A stretch of 64,000 bases of DNA from Paracoccus caeni (GTDB lineage Bacteria; Pseudomonadota; Alphaproteobacteria; Rhodobacterales; Rhodobacteraceae), in NCBI RefSeq assembly GCF_016629665.1, contig NZ_JAEPRQ010000006.1:158576-222575 (forward strand), read 5' to 3'. This document shows, one piece after another, positions 48,016-56,945 of the stretch (its first letter is position 1; each line of letters starts with the position of its first letter). The position numbers and the translations under genes were made by a program. The notes under the pieces are model-generated. The model saw nothing but the letters and a program-made list of their open reading frames with translations, did not search any database and was not told the DNA's origin.

Positions 48016-48645
48016 CTAGACACCACCCTCGATCCGCGCCGCCATCCGCCCGGCCAGATCCTCGTGCCCGCTGTCGCGCAGCCCTTCGATGGCACCCAGA
48101 TAATCCCGTGCCTCGCGGTTCTGGCTCAGCTTCGACTTCGCCAGAACCCGCACCGGCGCGATCCGCAGCGCCACGATCCCGGCCAGCATCTGCCCGATGA
48201 AATCCCCGGGCGCATCGGCCATTCGCCAGGCCCGGTCGCCGTTCAGCCGCCGCTCGTGATCACGGGTCAGCAGACCGACGGCGGCGCGTTTTGCCTTCTC
48301 GTCATGGCTGAAGCTGATCGTCCCATAGACATGCACGACCTGATAGTTCCAGGTCGGCACATGCCGGTGATGCTCGGACTTGGTCGGATAGAAATTCGGC
48401 GAGACATAGCCATCCTCGCCCCGAAAGATCACCAGCACCTGCTGCCCCTCGGCGATCAGCCTGTGCATGTCGTTGGCCAGGGCCGCATGCCCGATCAGCA
48501 CCCCGTCCGGCCCGGCAAGCAGCGGCAGGTGATTGGCGATCAGCCCCTCTTCCGTCTCGGCCACGACCGAGGCAAGCGGAGCGTCCGCGATGATCCTTGC
48601 GATCTCGCCTGCGCGAAGCTCTTCGAAATGCGGCGGCAGATACAT
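48016..48645 (-). CDS. PaiB-like FMN-binding protein
   Basis: 209-aa member of the PaiB/FMN-binding negative-regulator family. The split-barrel fold is seen in MYLPPHFEE, LIANHLPLLAGPDGVLIGHAA, VLVIFRGEDGYVSPNFYPTK and TWNYQVVHVYG. The start at 48645 replaces a longer frame upstream. Convergent with the protease gene (7 nt between stops). Confidence 0.9.
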   Translation of the reverse strand: MYLPPHFEELRAGEIARIIADAPLASVVAETEEGLIANHLPLLAGPDGVLIGHAALANDMHRLIAEGQQVLVIFRGEDGYVSPNFYPTKSEHHRHVPTWNYQVVHVYGTISFSHDEKAKRAAVGLLTRDHERRLNGDRAWRMADAPGDFIGQMLAGIVALRIAPVRVLAKSKLSQNREARDYLGAIEGLRDSGHEDLAGRMAARIEGGV

Positions 48646-48917
48646 CGCAAAACTCCCTGATCCGATCCGACCCCGCGATGCTGCATCATCGCGCCCGGTC
48701 ACGGCAATGGCGAAAGCGCCGCCGCAATCCTTGACGCTTCCCTAACCGACCGTGCGATAGCGGTGTACAGCCTGTGTACGCCCTGTGCCTCGCTGGTGCA
48801 TACCCCGTGCAGCCAAATCCCCAGCATTTGCTGCCCCGCGCCGCGCGCCTCGTTTCTTCGTTGCAAAAATACCGATTGCAACGCCCGCACCCGTTGCACC
48901 ACCCGGCCTCTGCCCTG

Positions 48918-48946
48918 TTGCAACCCGCCCCGCATCGCTCTAGGCT
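48918..48946 (+). promoter_or_regulatory. Putative promoter of the thi operon
   Basis: TTGCAA at 48918-48923 and TAGGCT at 48941-48946, 17 bp apart, fit a sigma-70-type -35/-10 pair, and place the start of transcription about 7-9 bp before the riboswitch. The upstream 200 bp have several further TTGCA elements (48861, 48877, 48893), whose purpose is unclear. Confidence 0.5.
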
Positions 48947-48952
48947 CTGCTC

Positions 48953-49041
48953 ATTCCGTTGGGGTGCCCGTTCTGCGGGCTGAGAGGCGATCTGCCAACC
49001 CATCGAACCTGATCCGGGCAATACCGGCGGAGGGAACGGAT
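48953..49041 (+). ncRNA. TPP riboswitch (THI element)
   Basis: All core elements of the thiamin-pyrophosphate aptamer are in order: GGGGTGCCC, the pyrimidine-binding GGCTGAGA (48978-48985), then ACCCATCGAACCTGATCCGGG and the end helix GCGGAGGGAACGG. The closing P1 helix pairs CCGTT (48956-48960) with AACGG (49035-49039). It controls the thiD-O-S-G-E-F operon: binding of TPP should switch it off. Confidence 0.96.
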
Positions 49042-49079
49042 ATCTGGCGCCGCATTCCTGCGGCCCGGCCCCTTCCCTT

Positions 49080-49102
49080 CTCCGCCAAAGGCCCAAGCGG
49101 AG
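49080..49102 (+). promoter_or_regulatory. Shine-Dalgarno-sequestering hairpin of the thi leader
   Basis: CTCCGC (49080-49085) pairs with GCGGAG (49097-49102) and hides the GGAGG that precedes the thiD ATG by 5 nt. This is the expected off-state of a translational TPP expression platform. No Rho-independent terminator is visible in the leader. Confidence 0.6.
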
Positions 49103-49107
49103 GATAT

Positions 49108-49911
49108 ATGCAAGGGGCGGCACGGCTTCTGATCATTGCAGGCTCGGACAGCGGCGGCGGTGCCGGGATACAGGCCGACCTGAAATCGGCCTCGGCGCGC
49201 GGCGTTTATGCGGCGACCGCGATCACGGCGATCACGGCGCAGAATACCCTTGGCGTTCAAGCGGTTGAGATGCTGCCCACCGCCATCGTCCGGGCGCAGA
49301 TCGCCTCGGTTCTGGACGATATCGACGCCGATGCGATCAAGATCGGCATGCTTGGTTCCGCCGCGATCACCGTGGCCGTGGCCGAGGCATTGCAGGACTA
49401 TCCCGGCCCGATCGTGCTGGACCCGGTGATGGTGGCGAAATCCGGCGATGCGCTTCTGGACGGCGATGCGATCCGCGCCATGCGCGAATTACTGCTGCCC
49501 CGCGCGACGTTGTTGACCCCGAACCTGCCAGAGGCGGCAAGCCTGCTTGGCGCCGCCCCCGCCACCACCCCCGACGAGGTGATGGAACAGGGACAGGCGC
49601 TGCTGTCCATGGGTCCGAAAGCCGTCTTGATGAAGGGCGGCCATGCCGAGGGCAGCACCTGCACCGACTGGCTGGTAACCCCTTGGAACAGCACCGGATT
49701 CACCGCACCGCGTATCGCCACGCAGAACACCCACGGCACCGGCTGCTCGCTCTCCTCGGCCATCGCGGCAGAACTTGCGAAGGGCGTCGAACTGCTGCAG
49801 GCGGTCGAGACGGCGCATGACTGGCTGCATCACGCCATCGCGCAGGCCGATCTTTTGCGCATCGGCACCGGCCACGGTCCTGTGCATCATTTCCACGGAA
49901 TCTGGCCATGA
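49108..49911 (+). CDS. thiD: Hydroxymethylpyrimidine (phosphate) kinase
   Basis: 267-aa ribokinase-type enzyme that phosphorylates HMP and then HMP-P for thiamin synthesis. LLIIAGSDSGGGAGIQADLKSASARGVY is the family start; DPVMVAKSG and the catalytic NTHGTGCSLSSAIAAELA close to the end. First gene after the riboswitch with its own hidden SD; overlaps thiO by 4 nt. Confidence 0.96.
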   Translation: MQGAARLLIIAGSDSGGGAGIQADLKSASARGVYAATAITAITAQNTLGVQAVEMLPTAIVRAQIASVLDDIDADAIKIGMLGSAAITVAVAEALQDYPGPIVLDPVMVAKSGDALLDGDAIRAMRELLLPRATLLTPNLPEAASLLGAAPATTPDEVMEQGQALLSMGPKAVLMKGGHAEGSTCTDWLVTPWNSTGFTAPRIATQNTHGTGCSLSSAIAAELAKGVELLQAVETAHDWLHHAIAQADLLRIGTGHGPVHHFHGIWP

Positions 49912-50897
49912 CCCTCACCATCCTCGGCGCAGGCGTCTGCGGCCTTGCGGTCGCCACCGAACTGACCCGCCGCGGCGCGTTGGTTGAGCTGATCGACCCC
50001 ACCGGCGGTCCGGGCGAGCGGTCCTGTTCATGGTGGGCAGGCGGCATGCTGGCCCCCTTCTGCGAAAGCGAAACCGCCGAGGAACCCGTCACCCGCCTTG
50101 GCCTTGAAGCTGCCGACTGGTGGCAATCCGCCGGGGTCGAGGTGGCCCGTCGCGGCTCGCTGGTCGTGGCGCTGAACCGAGACCGGGGCGAATTGGATCG
50201 CTTCGCCCGCCGCACCACGCAGCACCGTTTGCTGAGTGGCGACGAGGTGAAGAAAACCGAGCAATCGCTCGCTTCCCGTTTCGACCGCGCATTGCTGTTC
50301 GAGACCGAAGCCCATATCGACCCGCGCCACGCACTGACCACGCTTCGCGACAATCTGGCGGCCCAAGGCACCCCGGTCCTGCGCGACGGCGAACCCGCTG
50401 GCATCATCATCGACTGCACCGGCCTCGCCGCCCGCGACCACCTGCCCGACCTGCGCGGCGTGCGCGGCGAAATGGCGATCCTGCGCGCGCCCGAGGTTTC
50501 GCTGACCCGCCCTGTTCGCCTGCTGCATCCGCGCCACCCGCTTTACATCGTGCCCCGCCGCGACGGGCATTTCATGCTGGGCGCGACCCAGATCGAAAGC
50601 GACAGCCGAGGCCCGGCCACCTTGCGCTCCACGGTGGAACTGCTCAGCGCCGCCTATGCCCTCGATCCGGGCTTTGCCGAGGCAGAGGTGGTCCAGATCG
50701 GCGCCGATGCGCGCCCCGCTTTCCCCGACAACCTGCCCCGTATCCGCAGACGCAACGGGCGCATTTTCGTCAACGGCTTGTTCCGCCACGGCTTTTTGCT
50801 GGCACCGGCAATGGCGCGGATGGTGGCGGAACTGGTTCTTGACGGCAGAAAACCGGAGGTGATGGATGAAGATCACGGTGAATGGCGCGCCGCATGA
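49908..50897 (+). CDS. thiO: Glycine oxidase ThiO
   Basis: 329-aa FAD enzyme that oxidises glycine to iminoacetate (dehydroglycine) for the thiazole ring. FAD motif LTILGAGVCGLAVATELTRRGALVELID at the N-terminus, mid-protein DSRGPATLRSTVELL and the end LPRIRRRNGRIFVNGLFRHGFLLAPAMA typical of DAO-like enzymes. It overlaps thiD (4 nt) and thiS (32 nt). Using ThiO means aerobic synthesis rather than the ThiH route. Confidence 0.93.
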   Translation: MTLTILGAGVCGLAVATELTRRGALVELIDPTGGPGERSCSWWAGGMLAPFCESETAEEPVTRLGLEAADWWQSAGVEVARRGSLVVALNRDRGELDRFARRTTQHRLLSGDEVKKTEQSLASRFDRALLFETEAHIDPRHALTTLRDNLAAQGTPVLRDGEPAGIIIDCTGLAARDHLPDLRGVRGEMAILRAPEVSLTRPVRLLHPRHPLYIVPRRDGHFMLGATQIESDSRGPATLRSTVELLSAAYALDPGFAEAEVVQIGADARPAFPDNLPRIRRRNGRIFVNGLFRHGFLLAPAMARMVAELVLDGRKPEVMDEDHGEWRAA

Positions 50898-51063
50898 GAT
50901 CGCGGCGGAAAGCTTGCATGACGCGCTGAACGAGCTTGGCTATGCCGAGGCGCGCGTGGCGACGGCGGTGAACGAAAACTTCGTGCCGTCCAGCCTGCGC
51001 GCCGATCATCGACTGGAGCCCGGCGACCGGCTGGAAATCCTTGCACCGATGCAGGGGGGCTAG
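50866..51063 (+). CDS. thiS: Sulfur carrier protein ThiS
   Basis: 65-aa ubiquitin-fold carrier, activated by adenylation and thiocarboxylated at the C-terminal glycine. Ends in MQGG, as required. The start lies inside thiO (32-nt overlap), with GGAGGTGATGG just before it in the thiO coding region. Three nt separate it from thiG. Confidence 0.95.
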   Translation: MKITVNGAPHEIAAESLHDALNELGYAEARVATAVNENFVPSSLRADHRLEPGDRLEILAPMQGG

Positions 51064-51066
51064 ACG

Positions 51067-51837
51067 ATGCCGGTTTTCTACGGCCGCGAGGTCGCCTCGC
51101 CCCTGATGCTGGGGACGGCGCAATACCCCTCTCCCGCGATCCTGGCCGAGGCGTTTCGCCGCTCGGGCGCGGGCATCGCCACCGTCTCGCTGCGCCGCGA
51201 AGGTGCGGGCGGCGCGGGTGCGGCGTTCTGGCAGTTGATCCGCGATCTTGATGTGCCGGTTCTGCCCAATACTGCAGGCTGCCACTCGGTCCGCGAGGCG
51301 ATCACCACCGCCCATATGGCACGCGAGGTGTTCGGCACCGACTGGATCAAGCTGGAGGTGATAGGCCATCCCGACACGCTTCAACCCGATCCGTTCGGGC
51401 TGGTCGAGGCCGCGCGGATCCTGACCGAAGACGGCTTCAAGGTGTTCCCCTACATGACCGAGGACGGCATTCTTGCCGGTCGCTTGCTGGATGCCGGTTG
51501 CGAGGTGCTGATGCCATGGGGCGCGCCCATCGGCACCGGCATCGGGCTGATGAACCCCTACGCGCTGCGCACCCTTCGCGCGCAATTTCCCGATGTGCCG
51601 ATGGTGATCGATGCCGGACTTGGCCTGCCCAGTCATGCGGCGGCGGCGATGGAGATGGGGTTTGACGCCGTGCTGCTGAACACCGCCGTCGCCAAGGCGG
51701 GCGATCCCGCCGCGATGGCCGAGGCTTTCGCGCTGGCCCTGCGCGCCGGGCAAATGGCCCGCAAGGCCGATCCGATGCCGCCGCGCGAAATGGCCTCACC
51801 CTCGACCCCGCAGATCGGGCTGGCGGTGCTGGCATGA
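51067..51837 (+). CDS. thiG: Thiazole synthase ThiG
   Basis: 256-aa TIM barrel that joins DXP, dehydroglycine and ThiS sulfur to the thiazole phosphate. [35 protein letters not shown], the Schiff-base lysine in DWIKLEVIG and [11 protein letters not shown] are all present. Overlaps thiE by 4 nt. Confidence 0.96.
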   Translation: MPVFYGREVASPLMLGTAQYPSPAILAEAFRRSGAGIATVSLRREGAGGAGAAFWQLIRDLDVPVLPNTAGCHSVREAITTAHMAREVFGTDWIKLEVIGHPDTLQPDPFGLVEAARILTEDGFKVFPYMTEDGILAGRLLDAGCEVLMPWGAPIGTGIGLMNPYALRTLRAQFPDVPMVIDAGLGLPSHAAAAMEMGFDAVLLNTAVAKAGDPAAMAEAFALALRAGQMARKADPMPPREMASPSTPQIGLAVLA

Positions 51838-52430
51838 CCCTGCCCCGCTTCTACCCGATCTTCGACCACCCCGACTGGCTGCGCCGCGCGCTGCCGCTGG
51901 GCGTGACGCTGGTGCAGATGCGGATCAAGGACCGGCCTGAGGCCGAGACCCGCGACTTGCTGGCCGAAAGTCTGCGTCTTTGTCGTGATGCGGGCGCGGT
52001 GATGGTGGTCAACGACCACTGGCAGGCGGCAATCGATCTGGGCTGCGACTGGCTGCATCTGGGACAGGAGGATCTGGACGATGCCGACCTGCCCGCCATT
52101 CGCCGCGCCGGGCTGCGGCTGGGCGTTTCGACCCATGATCACGCCGAACTGGACCGGGCTTTGGCGCTGGAACCTGATTACGTGGCGCTTGGGCCGGTCT
52201 GGCCGACCATCCTGAAAAAGATGAAATGGCACCAGCAAGGTGTTGAAAAGCTGACGGAATGGAAGCGGTTGATCGGGGACATTCCGCTGGTCGCCATTGG
52301 CGGGCTGTCCATCGACCGCGCCGCCCCGGCTTTCGCGGCGGGTGCGGATATCGTCTCGGTCGTGACCGACATCACCCTGAACGCCGACCCCGAAACCCGC
52401 ATCCGCGATTGGCTTGAGACGGTGCGATGA
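51834..52430 (+). CDS. thiE: Thiamine-phosphate synthase ThiE
   Basis: 198-aa TIM-barrel enzyme that joins HMP-PP and thiazole phosphate. Key segments: QMRIKDRP (Q-x-R-x-K), [38 protein letters not shown] and [10 protein letters not shown] followed by VAIGGL. This is the canonical copy; a diverged relative is at 5025-5639. Overlaps thiF-like gene by 4 nt. Confidence 0.93.
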   Translation: MTLPRFYPIFDHPDWLRRALPLGVTLVQMRIKDRPEAETRDLLAESLRLCRDAGAVMVVNDHWQAAIDLGCDWLHLGQEDLDDADLPAIRRAGLRLGVSTHDHAELDRALALEPDYVALGPVWPTILKKMKWHQQGVEKLTEWKRLIGDIPLVAIGGLSIDRAAPAFAAGADIVSVVTDITLNADPETRIRDWLETVR

Positions 52431-53374
52431 GCAGATATGCCCGACAATTGAAACTGATCGGAGAGAAAGGTCAGAACCGGCTTGCCGATGCCCGAGTGCT
52501 GATCGTCGGCGCGGGCGCATTGACGGCGGCGGCGATGCCCTATCTTGCGGGCGCTGGCGTGGGCAGGCTGCGCCTTGTCGATCCCGACCTGATTGAGGCC
52601 AGCAACCTGCATCGCCAGACCCTGTTTCGGATGCAGGATCTGGGTAAGCCCAAGGCGCAGATCTCGGCAGACGCCCTTCGGAACCTCAACGACCAATGCG
52701 AGATCGAGCCGATCATTGCCCGCCTTGATCCGTCGAATGTCGAAGTACTGTCAGAAGGTTGCAACCTAATCCTCGATTGCGCTGACAGTTTCGCCGCCAG
52801 CTATACCTTGTCGGACCATGCCTATCAGGCGAAGATTCCGCTGATCTCTGCCTCGGTCCTTGGTCGCAGCGGCTATGCGGGCGGTTTTTGCGGCGGTGCG
52901 CCCTCGATGCGTGCGGTTTTTCCCGACCTGCCGCGCCGCGCGGGAAGCTGTGCGACAGATGGTGTCCTTGGCCCGGTGGTCGGCATTATCGGCGCGATGC
53001 AGGCGGAAATGGCGCTGGCGCATCTGGCCGGGCTTCGCCCCTCGCCCCTGGGCCGCATCGTCAGCTATGACGCCGCCAACCACCGCCTCGGCGGTTTCGG
53101 GTTCGCCAATGCGCCAGAGCCGGATCACCGCCCCCGCTTCATTGCCGCCACCGATCTGCGCCCTGAGGATCTGCTGATCGACCTGCGCGCGCCCGAGGAA
53201 GGCCCGCCACTTCGCGACAGCCTCATCCGCATGACGGTTGACGACATCGGCCCCGGCCTGCCCGAAGCCGACCGCGCCGTAATGTGCTGCAAATCCGGTC
53301 TGCGCGCATGGGCCGCCGCCGAGCGGCTCAGACCGCATTGGTCGGGAGAGATTGTGCTGGTCGCGACCGGCTGA
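52427..53374 (+). CDS. thiF: ThiF/MoeB-type E1-like enzyme fused to a rhodanese-like domain
   Basis: 315 aa: residues 1-230 form an E1-like adenylyltransferase (nucleotide loop GAGAL at 28-32 in place of GAGGLG; DPDLIEASNLHRQTLF; the catalytic Cys region SCATDGVLGP with Cys175), and 240-315 a short rhodanese-like domain with CCKSGLRA (Cys287/288). The zinc-binding CxxC pairs of MoeB/ThiF are not visible (VFPDLP where CxFP is common). It probably adenylates ThiS and relays sulfur. Last gene of the thi operon. Confidence 0.85.
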   Translation: MSRYARQLKLIGEKGQNRLADARVLIVGAGALTAAAMPYLAGAGVGRLRLVDPDLIEASNLHRQTLFRMQDLGKPKAQISADALRNLNDQCEIEPIIARLDPSNVEVLSEGCNLILDCADSFAASYTLSDHAYQAKIPLISASVLGRSGYAGGFCGGAPSMRAVFPDLPRRAGSCATDGVLGPVVGIIGAMQAEMALAHLAGLRPSPLGRIVSYDAANHRLGGFGFANAPEPDHRPRFIAATDLRPEDLLIDLRAPEEGPPLRDSLIRMTVDDIGPGLPEADRAVMCCKSGLRAWAAAERLRPHWSGEIVLVATG

Positions 53375-53382
53375 CGCCGCGC

Positions 53383-54282
53383 CTAGCGCAGGAAAAGCAG
53401 CGCCATCCCGGCACAGGCGATGACCGCGCCAAGGCAGCTTGCGCGCGTCGGCCTTTGCCCGGTTCGCAGCCATAGAAGCGGCAGGATCAGCACCGGCGAG
53501 GTGGCCGACAGGGTCGAGACGATCCCGACCTTGCCGCCCGACAATGCGAACATGAGCAGCGTCATACCAAGACCAAGCCCGAAGATCGCGGTCAGCAGGG
53601 CCATCGCGATCGCCTCGGTCGTCATCGGGCGCATCGGTTTTGCCGAGGTCACGCCGCTGGCCATGACGCTTGCCAGAACGCCAAAGCACAGCCCCGAGGC
53701 CGAGACGCGCAAGAGAGAGGCGACATAGGGATCGACGCCCGCCTCCATCACCGGCCGCGCGACCAGTGACCCAAGCGCCTGCGTCAAGGCCGCGCCAAGG
53801 CCGAAGAGGATGCCGGTGAGGATGATCCCCTCGGTCTGCTCGAACCGATGGGCATTGGCGGGCGGGCGGCCCGCGATGGCGATGGCGACGCCCGCAGCGG
53901 TGACGCAGATGCCCAGCACCGCCTGCGAATTCAGCGTCTCGCCCAGCACCAGCCAGCCCATGATCGCCGCCATCGGCGCGTTCAGGGCAAAAAGAGCCCC
54001 CGCCCGCCGCGCGCCAAGCCGTCCCACGGCGGCAAAATTCAGCGTGTCGCCGATGAAGATGCCGATGATGCCGGAGGCGATCAGGATTGCCGCCTCGTGT
54101 CGGCCCAGATGGCCCTGCGGCACCAGAAATCCCACCACCACGCTGAGCATCAGGATGACGAAGATATGCCGCAGCAGATTGAACCAGAACGGACCGATGG
54201 CGCGCACCGCGCCGGTCACCAACGATCCCGTCAGTGCCCAGCAGGCCGCAGCGCCCAGAGCCGCCAGTTCATAGATCGGCAT
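53383..54282 (-). CDS. EamA/DMT-family transporter
   Basis: 299 aa with 10 hydrophobic segments and two EamA repeats (internal RRAGALFALNAPMAAIMGWLVLGETL and KVGIVSTLSATSPVLILPLLWL). Drug/metabolite-type exporter of unknown substrate. Convergent with the thi operon, 8 nt apart; its start is 1-2 nt from the prfC stop on the same strand, so it is likely cotranscribed with prfC. Confidence 0.88.
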   Translation of the reverse strand: MPIYELAALGAAACWALTGSLVTGAVRAIGPFWFNLLRHIFVILMLSVVVGFLVPQGHLGRHEAAILIASGIIGIFIGDTLNFAAVGRLGARRAGALFALNAPMAAIMGWLVLGETLNSQAVLGICVTAAGVAIAIAGRPPANAHRFEQTEGIILTGILFGLGAALTQALGSLVARPVMEAGVDPYVASLLRVSASGLCFGVLASVMASGVTSAKPMRPMTTEAIAMALLTAIFGLGLGMTLLMFALSGGKVGIVSTLSATSPVLILPLLWLRTGQRPTRASCLGAVIACAGMALLFLR

Positions 54283-54283
54283 C

Positions 54284-55879
54284 CTAGACCATCATTTCCT
54301 TGGTGCCCGACAGCTTCAGTTCGGGGTAATCACGCTCGATCCGGTCGATGTCCCATTGCAGGCGGGTCAGATAGACCAGATCGCCGTCATGATCCTGCGC
54401 CAGATGGCCCTTGTTGACATTGGCGAAGGCCTCGACCTTGTCCTTGGGGCCGCTCACCCAACGGGCGCTGGTGAATTGCGAGCCCTCGAAACGGACCGGG
54501 ATGCCGTATTCGATCTCGATCCGGCTGGCCAGAACTTCGAATTGCAGGGCGCCGACGACGCCGACGATGAAGCCTGAACCGATCATCGGCTTGAAGACCT
54601 TGGCCGCGCCTTCTTCGGCGAATTGCATCAGCGCCTTTTCCAGATGTTTGGCCTTCATCGGATCGGTCGCCCGAACCGATTGCAGCAGTTCCGGCGCGAA
54701 TGACGGGATGCCGGTGAAGCGCAGCCCCTCGCCCTCGGTCAGGGCATCGCCGATCCGCAACTGGCCGTGGTTCGGAATGCCGATGATGTCGCCCGCCCAT
54801 GCCTCATCCGCCAGTTCACGGTCTGCGGCGAGGAACAGCACCGGATTGGTCACCGCCATCGGCTTTTTCGACCGCACATGGGTCAGCTTCATCCCGCGTT
54901 CGAAATGGCCGCTGGCAAGGCGCACAAAGGCCACCCGGTCGCGGTGCTTGGGGTCCATATTCGCCTGGACCTTGAAGACGAAGCCGGTGACGGCCTTTTC
55001 CTCGGGCGCGATTTCACGGTCGGCGCTGTTTTGCGGCTGCGGGGTCGGGCCATATTCGCTGATCCCCTGCATCAGTTCCTGCACGCCAAAGCTGTTGATG
55101 GCGCTGCCGAACCAGATCGGCGTCATGTGACCTTCAAGGAAGGACTGACGGTCAAAGGCGGGCAGCAATTCGCGGGCCATCTCGACCTCTTCGCGCAGCT
55201 TCAACAGCAGATCGGCGGGGATGTGTTCAGCCAGTTTCGGATCGTCCAGCCCCTCGATCTTGATCGATTCCGCCACCTTGTTGCGGTCGGCGCGGTCCAT
55301 CAGTTCCAGCCGGTCATGCAGCATGTCGTAGCAGCCGATGAATTCGCGCCCGACCCCGATAGGCCAGCTTGCGGGCGACACGTCGATAGCCAGATTTTCC
55401 TGAATTTCGTCGATGATCTCGAACGTATCGCGGCTTTCGCGGTCCATCTTGTTACAGAAGGTCAGGATCGGCAGATCGCGCAGGCGGCAGACCTCGAACA
55501 GTTTGCGGGTCTGGCTTTCGACGCCCTTGGCGCCGTCGATCACCATGATCGCCGCATCCACCGCCGTCAGCGTGCGGTAGGTGTCTTCCGAAAAGTCGCT
55601 GTGACCCGGCGTATCGACCAGATTGAAGCGGTAGCCCGCGAAGTCGAAGGACATCGCCGAGGCCGAGACCGAAATCCCGCGATCCTGCTCCATCTTCATG
55701 AAGTCAGAGCGGGTGCGGCGCGCCTCGCCCTTGGCGCGGACCTGCCCGGCCATCTGGATCGCACCACCATAAAGCAGAAACTTTTCAGTAAGTGTGGTCT
55801 TGCCGGCGTCGGGATGCGAGATGATCGCAAAGGTCCGGCGGCGGGCGATTTCGGGCGGTAATTCGGGGCGATTGCTCAT
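54284..55879 (-). CDS. prfC: Peptide chain release factor 3
   Basis: 531-aa translational GTPase that recycles RF1/RF2 after termination. G1 SHPDAGKTTLTEKFLLYGGAIQ, G2 RGISVSASAMSF, G3 DTPGHSDFSEDTYRTL, G4 NKMDRESRD are present; the C-terminal part is RF3-specific (VVGALQFEVLASRI). Start MSNRPELPP; 12 upstream codons are ignored. A ~200-nt AT-rich spacer upstream holds promoter-type sequence but nothing else recognised. Confidence 0.96.
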   Translation of the reverse strand: MSNRPELPPEIARRRTFAIISHPDAGKTTLTEKFLLYGGAIQMAGQVRAKGEARRTRSDFMKMEQDRGISVSASAMSFDFAGYRFNLVDTPGHSDFSEDTYRTLTAVDAAIMVIDGAKGVESQTRKLFEVCRLRDLPILTFCNKMDRESRDTFEIIDEIQENLAIDVSPASWPIGVGREFIGCYDMLHDRLELMDRADRNKVAESIKIEGLDDPKLAEHIPADLLLKLREEVEMARELLPAFDRQSFLEGHMTPIWFGSAINSFGVQELMQGISEYGPTPQPQNSADREIAPEEKAVTGFVFKVQANMDPKHRDRVAFVRLASGHFERGMKLTHVRSKKPMAVTNPVLFLAADRELADEAWAGDIIGIPNHGQLRIGDALTEGEGLRFTGIPSFAPELLQSVRATDPMKAKHLEKALMQFAEEGAAKVFKPMIGSGFIVGVVGALQFEVLASRIEIEYGIPVRFEGSQFTSARWVSGPKDKVEAFANVNKGHLAQDHDGDLVYLTRLQWDIDRIERDYPELKLSGTKEMMV

Positions 55880-56078
55880 GCCCGCGCATGTATAGTTGAA
55901 CGCGGCTTTGTGCAATTGCCGATAGTCGCGACACAGGGTAGCCTGATCGGCGCAGACTTGCCGTATGGTAAACCTTGCCCTATAATTATTCGCGTAGATT
56001 TGTTCTTTTCCAGAAGTTGCTAGTCCATTTGGTGTTCGGTTTTACTGCAAGCCATTAAACGACTGAACCGGATTGGTA

Positions 56079-56945
56079 ATGCCCCACGACGCTTCCTACC
56101 GACAATTGCTGCAATTGCTGGCCAGCCGCGCACAGGTTTGGCTTCGAATGCAGGTGCAGATGCTGCCGGACCCACTGCCCGATGATCACCCCGAACTGCT
56201 GCGCCTTGCCGCTGCGGTTCCCATTGCGCGCGCCTGCAGCGTGCTGCGCGGCTGCCGCATCCCGCTTGAGGGGTTTCTTGAGGAACGGCTGACAGCGGAT
56301 CTGATCGAACGCGCCTTGAGGGCGCCAGAGCCGCGACAGGTCGGCACGCTTCTGCTGGCGGGGCGGCATCTGGATCTGGATCTTGCCCGCGATCCCCGTT
56401 TCCTTGCGACACTTCGGACGCTGCCCGACCTTGATCCGGGCGACAGGCTGGTCCTTGGCGGCGATAGCAGCGTCATCGGCGAGATCGAGCAGATCCTGCG
56501 CACCCCGATCCCGGCCGAGCGTCTTGACGATCATATGGTCGACCGCTTCGCCCATTTGCTGATGCTGATCTACGATTTCGGCGCAATCCGGCCGCGCCTG
56601 TCCAGCGCAAGCGCCTATGGCGATATTTTCGCCAATTGCCTTCGCTTTGCCGACTGGGCGCAGGCCAAACGCAGATTGTCGCCGCTGGCGCAGATGATCT
56701 TCTGCCTGTCGCTGATCGACCCCGATCACGATGTCGCGCCGCTTCTGGGCGAGACGATCTCGTGTCAGCGGCCCGACGGCTCGTTCCCGAAATGGATCGG
56801 CTACGGCAATGTCGATCAGGATCTGCAGATGGGGCTGACGCCAACGCTGGCTGCAATCGCCGCGCTGTTCATCGTGGCGCATCGCAACTGGGACGACCCG
56901 AACAGCGCCTCCGCCTTGCCCGGCTATGCCCTACAGCATTGCTGA
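56079..56945 (+). CDS. Uncharacterised alpha-helical protein
   Basis: 288 aa, mostly alpha-helical by composition, no signal peptide or membrane segment, and no family I can name. Near the end, CQRPDGSFPKW and a following helix look like a repeat of the alpha/alpha-barrel (terpene cyclase/prenyltransferase) group, but a single such repeat is not enough for assignment. Start ATG (MPHDASYRQ); an upstream TTG is less likely. It overlaps the convergent uracil-DNA-glycosylase-family gene by 15 nt at the 3' ends. Confidence 0.65.
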   Translation: MPHDASYRQLLQLLASRAQVWLRMQVQMLPDPLPDDHPELLRLAAAVPIARACSVLRGCRIPLEGFLEERLTADLIERALRAPEPRQVGTLLLAGRHLDLDLARDPRFLATLRTLPDLDPGDRLVLGGDSSVIGEIEQILRTPIPAERLDDHMVDRFAHLLMLIYDFGAIRPRLSSASAYGDIFANCLRFADWAQAKRRLSPLAQMIFCLSLIDPDHDVAPLLGETISCQRPDGSFPKWIGYGNVDQDLQMGLTPTLAAIAALFIVAHRNWDDPNSASALPGYALQHC

